Shown in pieces: positions 8,695 to 17,956 of a stretch of 64,000 bases of DNA (its first letter is position 1; each line of letters begins with the position of its first letter). The notes under the pieces were generated by a model. It saw only the letters and a list, made by a program, of their open reading frames with translations. It had not been told where the DNA came from and made no database searches. The stretch is taken from the NCBI GenBank assembly GCA_951812285.1, contig OX638292.1:1159008-1223007 (forward strand), read 5' to 3'. A program made the position numbers and the translations under genes. The stretch comes from an uncultured Dehalococcoidia bacterium (GTDB lineage: Bacteria; Chloroflexota; Dehalococcoidia; Lucifugimonadales; UBA1127).

Positions 8695-9547
8695 CTATGC
8701 GCGGTCGCCGAGCAGCAGCTTCAACCGCTGCTTCGTGCCCTCTGGCCGAACGTCCGGAGCTGTGACGACGGCCATGTCGAGCGCGTGGGCGCAGGCGCAA
8801 TCGCGCTCGCCGGTGAGCTGCGGGACGATGGCCTGCAGCACAGCCTGCGCCGTCGCGACGTTGTGGTGCAGATTGCGCAGCACAACCTCGACGGTGACCG
8901 AGTCGTGGTCCGGATGCCATACATCATAGTCGGTTACGCAGGCTAGCGTCCCGTAGCACAGCTCAGCCTCCCGCGCGAGTTTGGCTTCCGGCAAGGCCGT
9001 CATGCCGATGACGCTGGCGCCCCACGAGCGGTACAACTCGGACTCGGCGACCGTCGAGAAGGCGGGGCCCTCCATCACGACATATGTGCCGCCGTCGTGC
9101 ACCGTCGCGCCGGCGGCACGGCCGGACTCGACGAGGAGGCGGCGCAGGGTCGGGCAGAAGGGCTCGGCGAAGCTGACGTGGGCCACGATGCCGTCGCCAA
9201 AAAAGGAGGACACGCGCTGGCGTGTCCTGTCGATGAGCTGGTCGGGAACCACCATGTGCTGCGGGGCGAATTCCTCCCTGAGGCTGCCGACGGCGCTGAT
9301 GGAGATTACTCGCTCGACGCCGAGGAGCTTGAGGGCGTAGATGTTTGCGCGGACGGGGAGCTCCGTCGGGGTGAGCCGGTGGCCCGCGCCGTGCCGGGAC
9401 AGGAAGGCGACCTCGACGCCCTGGTAGCTGCCGACGACGACGGGCCCGCTGGGCGCGCCGAAGGGCGTGTTGACAGTGACGTCCTGAACGTCCGTCAGGC
9501 CCGGCAACTCGCTCAAGCCGGTGCCGCCGATGACGCCGATCGCCGCG

Positions 9548-9555
<8 letters not shown>
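8695..9555 (-). CDS. mtnP: S-methyl-5'-thioadenosine phosphorylase
   Basis: Splits methylthioadenosine, the by-product of polyamine and related SAM reactions, into adenine and methylthioribose-1-phosphate. The 286-residue sequence has the purine-phosphorylase family layout: IGVIGGTGLS at the N-terminus, FLSRHGAGHR for phosphate binding, AVGSLRE, and the substrate segment GMTALPEAKLAREAELCY. The start overlaps the end of mtnA by 8 bases, which indicates translational coupling. Its product is the substrate of MtnA, encoded just upstream in the same transcript. A related purine nucleoside phosphorylase is the alternative, but the mtnA neighbour favours this call. Confidence 0.93.
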
Positions 9556-10570
<1,015 letters not shown>

Positions 10571-10611
10571 TGGCGTTGTTGTAATGGTTTTCTCCCCGCG
10601 CGGTGGGCAGC

Positions 10612-10641
10612 AAAAAGAGCTTCCCGGCGAGAGAAGCTCTT
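10612..10641 (-). terminator. Intrinsic terminator of the SAM riboswitch
   Basis: Read on the minus strand, a perfect stem AGAGCTTC/GAAGCTCT with a 9-base loop is followed at once by five T. It lies between the aptamer and the mtnA start, where a SAM-I expression platform is expected. The 3' strand of the aptamer's P1 stem (GATGAGAG) can also pair with CTCTC in the terminator's left arm, giving a plausible antiterminator when SAM is scarce. Confidence 0.9.
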
Positions 10642-10653
10642 GACTTAAGAACA

Positions 10654-10762
10654 CTCTCATCGACTCAAGCCGCCCCGCAGCTTGACGGCGTTGGCACCGT
10701 GTCCCCTCGGGGCCGGTTGCCGGGCATCGTCGGGCCGTTCCCTCAGCCACTCTGGATAAGAG
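10654..10762 (-). promoter_or_regulatory. SAM-I (S-box) riboswitch aptamer
   Basis: On the minus strand the P1 stem CTCTTATC pairs with GATGAGAG at the far end. In between are the conserved S-box blocks AGAGTGGCTGAGGGAA, CGGCCCGACGATGCCCGGCA and GGTGCCAACGCC, in the right order and spacing for the kink-turn helix, pseudoknot and SAM-binding core. When SAM is bound, P1 forms and the downstream terminator stops transcription. It governs mtnA and, by layout, mtnP, the rhodanese, the basic protein and metK. Confidence 0.96.
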
Positions 10763-10915
10763 CAGTGCGCCGGTATCTAATTGTTGGTGCCATAGTAGCT
10801 GAGGGCCTACAGTGTGTCAAGGAAATACTGCGTATGGTTTACCAACGCTGGCGCTTATATTGTTGGCTACAACGCCATGCGGCGATGTGGGGCGCCGGGA
10901 GACGCTGATTCAGAC

Positions 10916-11677
10916 TCAGGGGTTGACCGCAATTGTCAGCGAAACGGCGTAGCCGTCGCCTTCTTGTGTAACGCTGCCCAGGAGGCCCAGTTCGACGGGG
11001 TCGTCGCGGAGAACGCTGTCGTTTGCGTTGGTCGTAGTGCGGACACCCAGCGCCGAATAGGGCTCCGTTGCGGCGACAGTTTCCGTGATGTCGTCGGGGA
11101 AGTACAACTGCGACGCAATCAAGTCCCGTTCATCTGAGCGGGCCTTGAAGTGAATGTGGGCCGTCCTGCCGGAATACTCGCCAGGGTAGACCGTTTCGAA
11201 CTCGACGAAGCCGCCGGAGTCCGTGATTTGCGTGCCGCGGAGGAACGTCTCTCCCCTGGTGTCCGCGTTGTTCACGCCCTGGCGCGTGTAGCCGGAGTAC
11301 TGGCCAAGCGCATCCGAATGCCAAATGTCCACGCTAGCGCCGGGAATCGGCGCGCACGTTTCCGCCTCCACGAGACGGAGTTCGACTACAAGGGGTGTGC
11401 CTGGCTTACCCTCGGTGATGTCGCGCCGCTCCATGCCCGGGTCGAAGTAGAACGGGCCTTCCGTTTGCCGAGGGGTAAGGTCACACGAGGGCTGGACAAC
11501 ATCGACGGAGCCGACTGAACTGCCGGTAGACTCGGGCTCGAGTGAGGAGGACGGTGCGCCCGCCACGGACGCTCCCGCGGCGTCTGGGTCGCCGGAAGCA
11601 TCCGTGCACGCGACCGAGACCGGCGCAAGCGACAGCAGCGAGGCTAGAACGATGACCCTGATGGCTTTCAACTTCAC
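10916..11677 (-). CDS. Exported intradiol ring-cleavage dioxygenase-like lipoprotein
   Basis: A 253-residue protein with a signal sequence and lipobox (SVAC) followed by a Ser/Ala-rich linker, then an intradiol dioxygenase fold. The non-haem Fe(III) ligands of the family can be placed: Tyr in SDALGQYSGY, Tyr in VYPGEYSG, and the His pair in TAHIHF. The family opens catechol-type rings between the two hydroxyls; exported versions are less studied and their substrates are open. The GTG at 11677 is chosen because it directly precedes the signal peptide; sequence further upstream overlaps the SDR gene on the opposite strand and is not protein-like. The start has no strong ribosome-binding site. 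Confidence 0.82.
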   Translation of the reverse strand: MKLKAIRVIVLASLLSLAPVSVACTDASGDPDAAGASVAGAPSSSLEPESTGSSVGSVDVVQPSCDLTPRQTEGPFYFDPGMERRDITEGKPGTPLVVELRLVEAETCAPIPGASVDIWHSDALGQYSGYTRQGVNNADTRGETFLRGTQITDSGGFVEFETVYPGEYSGRTAHIHFKARSDERDLIASQLYFPDDITETVAATEPYSALGVRTTTNANDSVLRDDPVELGLLGSVTQEGDGYAVSLTIAVNP

Positions 11678-11864
11678 TCCAGTCCAGTTGCCGCTTCGGC
11701 ACTGAGCATCCGTTCTCACGATTCTACCTGAATAGAACGGGGGACCTTGTGTGAGGATAGGGCGGTCCCCCGCAATGTCCAGTTTCTGAGTCTTACCCCT
11801 TTTGGAGCGTTCTTGCTGGCCGTATAGTGGGGCGCAGAACAGGCTGAACGAGGAGGGGCGCGGC

Positions 11865-12620
11865 ATGGGCAGGCTTGACGGCAAGGTGGCGCTCATCAGC
11901 GGCGGGGCAAAGGGCCAGGGGGCGACGGAGGCCCGCATGTTCGCCAAGGAGGGCGCGAAGATCGTCATCGGCGACCTGCTGGACGCCGAGGGGCGGGCGG
12001 TGGCGGCGGAGATCGCAGAGGCGGGCGGCGACTGCACTTACGTGCACCTCGACGTTACGAGCGAGGCCGACTGGCGGGCGGCGGTCGAGACGGCGGTGTC
12101 GGAGTACGGCAAGGTGGACGTGCTGATCAACAACGCGGGCATCCTGATGAACAGCCGCGTCGAGGACACGACGGAAGCGGCGTGGGACGCCGTGATGGAC
12201 GTCAACGCGAAGGGCGTGTTCCTCGGGACGAAGGCGGTCATCGACGAGATGCGGAAGGCGGGGGGCGGTTCCATCATCAACATCTCCTCGACGTCGGGGC
12301 TGGTGGGGTCCTTCAACACGACGGCGTACAACGCGTCGAAGGGCGCGGTTCGGCTGCTGACCAAGTCGACGGCGCTGCAGTACGGCCGCGAGGGGATCCG
12401 GGCGAACTCGATCCACCCGGGGCCGATCGACACGGAGATGATCCAGCTCGTGTGGCAGGACCCGGGCAGGAGCCGCGAGGAGACGGTCGCGAGGATTGCG
12501 CTGGGGCGCATCGGCACGGTGGAGGACATCGCGAACGGGGCGCTGTTCCTGGCGTCGGAGGAGTCGTCGTTCATGACGGGGAGCGAGCTGGTGATGGACG
12601 GGGGGATGACGGCGTTCTAG
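11865..12620 (+). CDS. Short-chain dehydrogenase/reductase (classical SDR)
   Basis: A 251-residue NAD(P)-dependent oxidoreductase. The glycine-rich cofactor motif reads GGAKGQG (13-19), NNAG is at 89-92, the catalytic Ser lies in NISSTSG (about 142), and the YxxxK pair is Tyr155/Lys159. An Asp at 38 (VIGDLLD) after the second beta-strand favours NAD(H) over NADP(H). The C-terminal end (SSFMTGSELVMDGGMTAF) is typical. A GAGGAGGGG site precedes the ATG at 11865; the in-frame ATG 63 bases upstream adds a non-conserved stretch. The substrate cannot be assigned. Divergent from the dioxygenase gene. Confidence 0.92.
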   Translation: MGRLDGKVALISGGAKGQGATEARMFAKEGAKIVIGDLLDAEGRAVAAEIAEAGGDCTYVHLDVTSEADWRAAVETAVSEYGKVDVLINNAGILMNSRVEDTTEAAWDAVMDVNAKGVFLGTKAVIDEMRKAGGGSIINISSTSGLVGSFNTTAYNASKGAVRLLTKSTALQYGREGIRANSIHPGPIDTEMIQLVWQDPGRSREETVARIALGRIGTVEDIANGALFLASEESSFMTGSELVMDGGMTAF

Positions 12621-12659
12621 GGCGGGGCGTTGGCCGGACAGTCGCAAGATTCCGAAAAA

Positions 12660-13160
12660 ATGCTCCAAAAGGTTGGGGTGCCATTCTCGGCGGGATGCTA
12701 CCATGGGGTAGTGATTAACGCTCTGTTCCATACAATACAAGGTGCATTCCTCCGCGACGCCAAGGATGCGCCGTGGGTGTTCGTTTTATTCTCCGTGCTG
12801 ATCCTGATGGTTGCTTGTGTCATCTCGTGGGCAGACGGCATGTCCGACCACGACCTGACCCGAACCTTTCTGGGCGATTCGTTCACTGTGTTGGCACTCA
12901 TCCATGCCTCCCTGATGGCGTTCACAGCCTTCCCCGTCATCCTCTGCTCCCTGAGCGAACCGGCAAGGCCTAGGCTGGTCATGGAGACGTTTACAGCCAG
13001 CATTGTCAGTTCCTTGTCACGCCTACTGGAGTCATTGGGACGTCGCACCACCGCCCAGCCGGTCCTGGCGGCCCTCGGCGACGTGCGATTGGCCGTCCGG
13101 CCACAGATGTCCATCCCCGAACTAGGATTCTTCCCCGGCGCTTCCCCTCAACTCGAGTAA
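12660..13160 (+). CDS. Hypothetical membrane protein
   Basis: About 166 residues with two clear hydrophobic segments (VFVLFSVLILMVACVIS and a second near SFTVLALIHASLMAFTAFPVIL) and a soluble C-terminal third. No family is recognised. The start is uncertain: TTG at 12630, ATG at 12660 and GTG at 12711 are in frame, and the last is preceded by GGGG. Base composition is lower in GC than the SDR gene before it, as in the next two genes, which hints that 12.6-14.7 kb is an accessory segment. Confidence 0.45.
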   Translation: MLQKVGVPFSAGCYHGVVINALFHTIQGAFLRDAKDAPWVFVLFSVLILMVACVISWADGMSDHDLTRTFLGDSFTVLALIHASLMAFTAFPVILCSLSEPARPRLVMETFTASIVSSLSRLLESLGRRTTAQPVLAALGDVRLAVRPQMSIPELGFFPGASPQLE

Positions 13161-13260
13161 CCTCGCCCCTCCAATAGCCCCAGTCTCCGCTGCCCTTCGT
13201 TTCGTGGACATCGGACTGGGTGCGTCTTTCTTTCCAGAAGCTGCACATTGGAGGTGTGCC

Positions 13261-13464
13261 ATGGGTATTGGACAATTCCTGACAGCGGCGTTCGTCGGCA
13301 GCATGCTGCTGGCAATCGGCTGGGTTGCGTTCTGGAACTTCATTGTGCCATCAGTCTTCTTCGGATGGACCTGGGCAGGACACGATGCCTTGATCGGCCC
13401 TGTGTTCTTTGCAGGGCTGATTGGAGGCCCGTTGGCGTTGGCAGCTACATTCCTCAATAGGTAG
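13261..13464 (+). CDS. Small two-segment membrane protein
   Basis: A 67-residue protein made almost wholly of two hydrophobic helices (residues about 5-28 and 40-62) joined by a Trp-rich turn (FFGWTWAGHDAL). GGAGG seven bases before the ATG at 13261 supports this start over an upstream GTG at 13204. Function is unknown, and no toxin-like charge pattern is seen. Confidence 0.6.
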   Translation: MGIGQFLTAAFVGSMLLAIGWVAFWNFIVPSVFFGWTWAGHDALIGPVFFAGLIGGPLALAATFLNR

Positions 13465-13641
13465 CTGTTTCAGGCAGAGACAGGAGTTCTGCGTGGATTC
13501 TGGCAGGGCTGCGTTGTGCCCGTAAAGGTTGAGGCGCCGCGTACCTGCACGGTCGCCTTACGGGAATCCAAGAAGAGTTCCTGGCAGGGTATTTACATAC
13601 GTGTGGGCCAATATCACGAAATTTGACAAAGAGAGGACAAC

Positions 13642-14691
13642 ATGCTGAGCAACAACGGTGTGCGCCTGTCGTGGGCGTGGCATCAAGAGACAGGGCGAAT
13701 GCTCCACATCGACCAAGCGCACAGGGGCAAGGCGTCGGGCTGTACTTGCGCAGACTGTGAGGGGGCCTTGCTGGCAAGGAAAGGTGATGAACGCAGACAC
13801 CACTTTGCCCACGCAAGCAGTGGGCAGACTGGCGGGCGCGAAACGTGTCTCCACTGGAACTCTGTAATGGCCCTATATCAGCGACTCCAAGACGCCATAC
13901 AACATGGAGATGCTGTGCATTTCCGGTGGGAGTGCACCACCTGTGGGGTCGAACACATCCGCGATTTTGCGGAAGGCATGACGCGTGTCAAGCGAGAGGA
14001 GCGGGCGCCGGATAGCCTAAAGCGCCCCGACATATCCTTGTATAGAGAAGATGACCTCTGTTGCCTCATTGAAGTGGTCGTTACCCATCCACCGGAGCAA
14101 CCCGTCCGTGACTACTCCAGGGAGAGGGGCGTGAACTTGGTGGTCGTTGACATGAAAAAAGGCCCTGAACTAGACGGAAACATCGAGGTTGAGGTGTTAG
14201 AAGGCAGCGTCTGCCCCAACATGCCGCCAGACGCGCCTCACGCCACCTTAGCAGAGGTTCAGGAGCCAGTGCGCGTCGACACTGATCTAATGGCGGCAAG
14301 ATACGAGAAGGAGTTCTTTGACATTCCGGGGTTTCAGAATACCGGCCAGCCTGTCCGGCTAAGGGAAGGCCAGTACGCGGTCGGCGTGCTTGAGCGTATT
14401 CAGCCTCCACCCACTGGGGGTCATGACGTTCGTGTTTACCTGAGGCACCTAAAGGACAGCCGGTTCCTGCTTCCTGTGGCGATTCCAGACAAGTGCGAGG
14501 ATCTGCGTAGTGAGGCTGACCTCTTGGGTAAAGTTGTGCGCCTCAACTGCTTTGTCATAGGCGAGGGCGTTGACTTCTTGACGGGTAAGTCGTTTCCCAA
14601 ACGCCGCTACCGTATCATCCCCCTGCAGGTGGACCCTGAGAAGCTAGGAAGGGCTCAATCCGACAGCAAGGCCCCGACTCCAAGGAGATAA
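13642..14691 (+). CDS. CoiA-like nuclease domain protein with unknown C-terminal region
   Basis: A 349-residue protein. Residues about 33-165 follow the CoiA-like plan (competence protein CoiA family, predicted PD-(D/E)XK nuclease): a Cys pair (CTCADC), then GDERRHHFAHAS, then ETCLHWNSVMALYQRL, and the putative catalytic strand RPDISLY...LIEVVV with Asp and Glu. CoiA proteins act on DNA during uptake and recombination; homologs also occur outside competence loci. The C-terminal half (about 200-340) is not recognised. Neighbours are not competence genes. Codon use is visibly less GC-biased than in flanking housekeeping genes, which suggests an acquired gene. Confidence 0.72.
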   Translation: MLSNNGVRLSWAWHQETGRMLHIDQAHRGKASGCTCADCEGALLARKGDERRHHFAHASSGQTGGRETCLHWNSVMALYQRLQDAIQHGDAVHFRWECTTCGVEHIRDFAEGMTRVKREERAPDSLKRPDISLYREDDLCCLIEVVVTHPPEQPVRDYSRERGVNLVVVDMKKGPELDGNIEVEVLEGSVCPNMPPDAPHATLAEVQEPVRVDTDLMAARYEKEFFDIPGFQNTGQPVRLREGQYAVGVLERIQPPPTGGHDVRVYLRHLKDSRFLLPVAIPDKCEDLRSEADLLGKVVRLNCFVIGEGVDFLTGKSFPKRRYRIIPLQVDPEKLGRAQSDSKAPTPRR

Positions 14692-14737
14692 CAGTCGACC
14701 TAGGCCGTAACCCTTGGGTCCGCAGCGCGCTAGGTCT

Positions 14738-14765
14738 CTGGATACCGGCTTTCGCCGGTATGGAG
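14738..14765. repeat. Dispersed palindromic repeat, copy 2
   Basis: Identical over 28 bases to the element at 6113-6140, with the hairpin ATACCGGC-TTTC-GCCGGTAT. It lies in the 196-base space between the CoiA-like gene and pdxA and may also work as a weak terminator of the former. Confidence 0.85.
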
Positions 14766-14887
14766 ATGTCGGTGACCGTGAACCGGGAGACTGGCCGAAT
14801 ACGCAAGCTTCCGCCGTTTCACGCTGCTACGTGTGCGGGGTATACTGACGGGGAAAGACCGGTTGGGTTGAAGCTTTTGCGGAGGGC

Positions 14888-15910
14888 ATGGACGTGGGTG
14901 AGCGGCCCGTTATCGCTATTACGATGGGGGACCCTTGCGGCATTGGGCCGGAGGTCATTGCGAAGGCGTTGATTCGGCCTGAGGTTGCTGAGTTGTGCAC
15001 GCCGGTGGTCATCGGGAACGCCGATATTATGCGGCGGGCGGTGGAGCTGACGGGGGCGGGGATCGACGTGCGGGTCGTCGAGTCGGTGGAGGACGCTGAC
15101 TGCCGCGAGGGCTCAGTGGCGGTGCTGGACATCGGCAACTACGACGCTGCTGGCATGGTGGCTGGAGAGATCTCGGCGGTGGCCGGCAAGGCGGCGATGG
15201 AGTGGGTGGTGCGCGCGGGTGAGTTGTGCCTCGACGGGACCGTCGCGGCGATGGCTACCGCGCCGCTGCACAAGGAGGCCGCAAGCCTCGCCGGGTACGT
15301 GGACATCGGCCACATGGAGGTGCTGCAGCGGCTGGCCGAGGCGCCCAAGGTGCTGACGATGCTCATGTCGAAGGGGCTGCGGGTCGTACACCTGACCACG
15401 CACCGCTCGCTGCGGCGCGCCTGCGAGTACGTCACGCACGACAACATCCTGACGGCACTGCGGCTGACCGACTCGTCGTTCAAGACGTGGGGCGTCGCGG
15501 AGCCGCGCATAGGGGTCGCCGCGCTCAACCCGCACGCCTCCGACGGCGGGCTCATCGGCGACGAGGAGGCCACGGAGATCACGCCCGCGGTCGAGTCGGC
15601 GCTCGGCGAGGGGATCAACGCCATCGGGCCCGTGCCCGCGGACACCGTGTTCCTGCAGGGCGTTCGCGGCGACTACGACGCAATCCTAGCGATGTACCAC
15701 GACCAGGGGCACATCGCCGTGAAGATGTTCGGCTTCGAGGAGAGCATCACCGTGAACCTCGGGCTGCCGTTCATCCGGACGTCAGTGGACCACGGGACGG
15801 CATTCGACATCGCCTGGCAGAACAAGGCGGACGCCACCAGCATGATGGAGTCTATCCGCGCGGCGGCAGACCTCGTCACGGGCGAGGGCATCGCGCGGCC
15901 GGTGGGGTAA
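14888..15910 (+). CDS. pdxA: PdxA-family 4-phospho-hydroxy-acid dehydrogenase
   Basis: A 340-residue NAD-dependent enzyme of the PdxA family, which oxidises 4-hydroxythreonine-4-phosphate in pyridoxal phosphate synthesis or, in the PdxA2 branch, 4-phospho-threonate/erythronate in sugar-acid catabolism. Landmarks are ITMGDPCGIGPE at the N-terminus, TAPLHKEA, the three metal-binding His in DIGHME, TTHRSLR and YHDQGH, NPHASDGGLIGDEE, and SVDHGTAFDIA near the end. GGAGG lies four bases before the ATG and ten before an in-frame GTG at 14894, so the first two residues are uncertain. No other pdx gene is nearby, so the branch is undecided. Confidence 0.9.
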   Translation: MDVGERPVIAITMGDPCGIGPEVIAKALIRPEVAELCTPVVIGNADIMRRAVELTGAGIDVRVVESVEDADCREGSVAVLDIGNYDAAGMVAGEISAVAGKAAMEWVVRAGELCLDGTVAAMATAPLHKEAASLAGYVDIGHMEVLQRLAEAPKVLTMLMSKGLRVVHLTTHRSLRRACEYVTHDNILTALRLTDSSFKTWGVAEPRIGVAALNPHASDGGLIGDEEATEITPAVESALGEGINAIGPVPADTVFLQGVRGDYDAILAMYHDQGHIAVKMFGFEESITVNLGLPFIRTSVDHGTAFDIAWQNKADATSMMESIRAAADLVTGEGIARPVG

Positions 15911-15969
15911 CCGAGGGGGTTGGGGGCCTTTGACTAGGTAAGGGCTAACGGGGAGACTCCCCCATCCTA

Positions 15970-16052
15970 ACCTTCCCCCCGAGGGGGAAGGGACAAGTGG
16001 CCTTCCTCTGAGGGGGAAGGGATGAGTGACCTTCCCTCCTACGGGGAAGGGA
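15970..16052. repeat. Three tandem hairpin repeats, about 30-base period
   Basis: Three copies of a 24-base imperfect palindrome (CCTTCCCCC...GGGGAAGGG) start at 15970, 16000 and 16029, separated by short AG/TG-rich spacers. They fill the gap between pdxA and proC. Each can fold into a hairpin; a terminator or mRNA-stability role is possible, and no T-tract follows. Confidence 0.8.
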
Positions 16053-16071
16053 CACGGGGACTGGAGTAGCG

Positions 16072-16878
16072 ATGCGCATTGGGTTTATTGGCGGGGGGAC
16101 GATGGCGGAGGCGATCCTCAGCGGCGTACTCGACCGCGAGCTGGCGTCTGCGGAGGACATTGCGGTTGCCGAGGTCATCGAGGGGCGGCGCGACTACCTC
16201 TCGGAGCGGTACGGCGTCACCGTCACGGACGACGGCAAGGCGGCGGCGGGGCACGGCAGCCTCGTGCTGCTGGCGGTGAAGCCGCAGGACCTGCCCAAGG
16301 CGATGTCGGGCATAAAGAAATCGCTGAGAGACGAACAGGCGGCGCTCAGCATCGTGGCGGGGGCGACGATCAAGTCGATCCAGAAGGGGCTGGACCACGA
16401 CGGCATCGTGCGGATCATGCCCAACACGCCGGCGCAGATCGGCGCGGGGGTCAGCGTGTGGACGGCGACGGAGAAGACGCCGCCGGAGCGGGTCGAGGAG
16501 ACGCGGGAGCTGCTGCAGGCCATCGGCAAAGAGGTGTACGTGCCGAGCGAGAAGTACGTCGACATGGCGACGGGCTTGAGTGGGAGCGGGCCGGCGTACG
16601 TGTTCCTGTTCATCGAGGCGCTGACGGACGCGGGCGTGCAGGTGGGGCTGTCGCGGGACATCGCGGCGACGCTGGCGACGCAGACGGTGCTGGGGAGCGC
16701 GCAGCTGCTGCAGCAGAGCGGCCGGCATCCGGCGGAGCTGCGGAACGCGGTGACCTCGCCGGGCGGGACGACGACAGAGGGGCTGCTGTCGCTCGAGAGC
16801 AACCGGTTCCGCGCGGCGGTGATGGAGGCGGTGGAGGCTGCATACGAGAAGGCCGTGCAGCTGGGTGAGGAGGACTAG
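16072..16878 (+). CDS. proC: Pyrroline-5-carboxylate reductase
   Basis: Catalyses the last step of proline synthesis, reducing pyrroline-5-carboxylate with NAD(P)H. The 268-residue sequence begins with the Rossmann motif IGFIGGGTMAEAI and has LAVKPQ, RIMPNTPAQIGAG and the C-terminal signature GSGPAYVFLFIEALTDAG followed by AVTSPGGTTTEGL. Length and order are normal. Its TAG stop overlaps the GTG of the YggT-like gene by one base, a common proC-yggT pairing. Confidence 0.96.
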   Translation: MRIGFIGGGTMAEAILSGVLDRELASAEDIAVAEVIEGRRDYLSERYGVTVTDDGKAAAGHGSLVLLAVKPQDLPKAMSGIKKSLRDEQAALSIVAGATIKSIQKGLDHDGIVRIMPNTPAQIGAGVSVWTATEKTPPERVEETRELLQAIGKEVYVPSEKYVDMATGLSGSGPAYVFLFIEALTDAGVQVGLSRDIAATLATQTVLGSAQLLQQSGRHPAELRNAVTSPGGTTTEGLLSLESNRFRAAVMEAVEAAYEKAVQLGEED

Positions 16879-17138
16879 TGCAAGCGATCGGCGTCCTGGT
16901 CATCAACCTGCTGTACCTGTTTGTCCTTGCCATCTTCATACGTTCGATTCTGACGTGGTTTCCCATGTCACCCAGCAACCCCATCAAGGTTGCGTTGGAC
17001 CAGCTTACGGAGCCGGTCCTCGGCCCGATCCGTCGCTACATGCCCCGCTTCGGCATGCTGGACCTGACCCCGATGATCACCATCATTGTGATCATCTTCC
17101 TCATTGTCCCACTGGTGCGCGCGCTGTTTGGGGTCTAG
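16878..17138 (+). CDS. yggT: YggT family integral membrane protein
   Basis: An 86-residue membrane protein with two hydrophobic segments (residues about 5-23 and 66-83) around the conserved YggT centre SILTWFPMSPSNP and EPVLGPIRRYMP. The family is linked to cell-envelope or division functions and to osmotic tolerance, without a defined biochemical role. The GTG start shares its first base with the proC stop, which suggests coupled translation. Confidence 0.9.
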   Translation: MQAIGVLVINLLYLFVLAIFIRSILTWFPMSPSNPIKVALDQLTEPVLGPIRRYMPRFGMLDLTPMITIIVIIFLIVPLVRALFGV

Positions 17139-17168
17139 CTCCAACCCGGGTAGGAGGAGACACTCGCT

Positions 17169-17384
17169 ATGCCTATGAAGTGGGAGCCGTCACAGACCGG
17201 GGAGATGTGGCGGTGGAAGAAGAACGACAACACGGTTGTCATCCACCTCAACAAGTTCAACGGGACGTACCAAGTCTCGGTGATTCGCTCCATCAGCAGC
17301 GCGGGAATGGGGCTCTCCGCGGAGGGATTTAACTCGCTCGAGGAGGCGCAGGAGTGGGCCGCGCTGCTGCTGCGCGAGGACTAG
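17169..17384 (+). CDS. Conserved-looking small hypothetical protein
   Basis: A 71-residue soluble protein (MKWEPSQTGEMWRWKKND at the start, SLEEAQEWAALLLRED at the end). The alternating pattern in the middle suggests beta-strands followed by a C-terminal helix. A GGAGGAG site precedes the ATG, and it lies 30 bases after yggT in the same direction, so it is likely co-transcribed. No family is recognised. Confidence 0.65.
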   Translation: MPMKWEPSQTGEMWRWKKNDNTVVIHLNKFNGTYQVSVIRSISSAGMGLSAEGFNSLEEAQEWAALLLRED

Positions 17385-17420
17385 GGCAACACCACGCCAA
17401 TTCAGGGGGGAGTGAACACC

Positions 17421-17870
17421 ATGGACAAGATTCCACTAGCCGGAAAGATCGGCATTGCCATTTTCGCCTTGGCTATTGCCGTTGCCGTCATCGTTGTTGT
17501 TGTGCTGGTTTCCAATGAGACGATCAATCAGAACTGGGGACTTGGGCTCTTCTCGGTCTTTGCAATACTGGGCGGCATTGGCTTCATTACCGACGCATTC
17601 AAGCGGGAAGGCGCTCCCAAGGCGTTTGCCGCAGTCGTGTTCAAGTTCGCCTCACTGGGGTTGACCCTGGGACTCATCGCCGGCGACTGGGGCGAGTACT
17701 GGTGGCAGCTCCTTCTTGGCGGGCTGCTCGTGGGCATCATCGTCGCGCTGGTGGAGGGCAAGATTCGGACAGGCGATGCGCCGCCTCGCATGTTCAGGCT
17801 GGTCGTGTGGAACATTGTGGGCGTGGCTGCCATCGGCGAGGGCGCGTACAAGTTGACGACGCTCCTGTAA
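17421..17870 (+). CDS. Membrane protein, tandem paralog 1
   Basis: A 149-residue protein with four hydrophobic segments. It aligns with the next gene along most of its length: both have VLVSN-TI, then F--FAI--GIGF--DAF--EG, then LGLI-G-W. An ATG preceded by GGGGGGAG at suitable spacing is chosen over a GTG nine bases upstream. Function is unknown. The two genes appear to result from a local duplication. Confidence 0.65.
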   Translation: MDKIPLAGKIGIAIFALAIAVAVIVVVVLVSNETINQNWGLGLFSVFAILGGIGFITDAFKREGAPKAFAAVVFKFASLGLTLGLIAGDWGEYWWQLLLGGLLVGIIVALVEGKIRTGDAPPRMFRLVVWNIVGVAAIGEGAYKLTTLL

Positions 17871-17956
17871 CGCCGGACTGCCGATAGCATCGCTGGAGCA
17901 GGCCGCGCTGCTGCTGAGCGTGAATTTCGGCGATGCCGAGCCTTCTGGGAGGAAGC

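Noticed and set aside
10571..10750. Longer mtnA start at 10750
   Set aside because: The added codons would lie in the SAM-I aptamer and its terminator, which are structural RNA.
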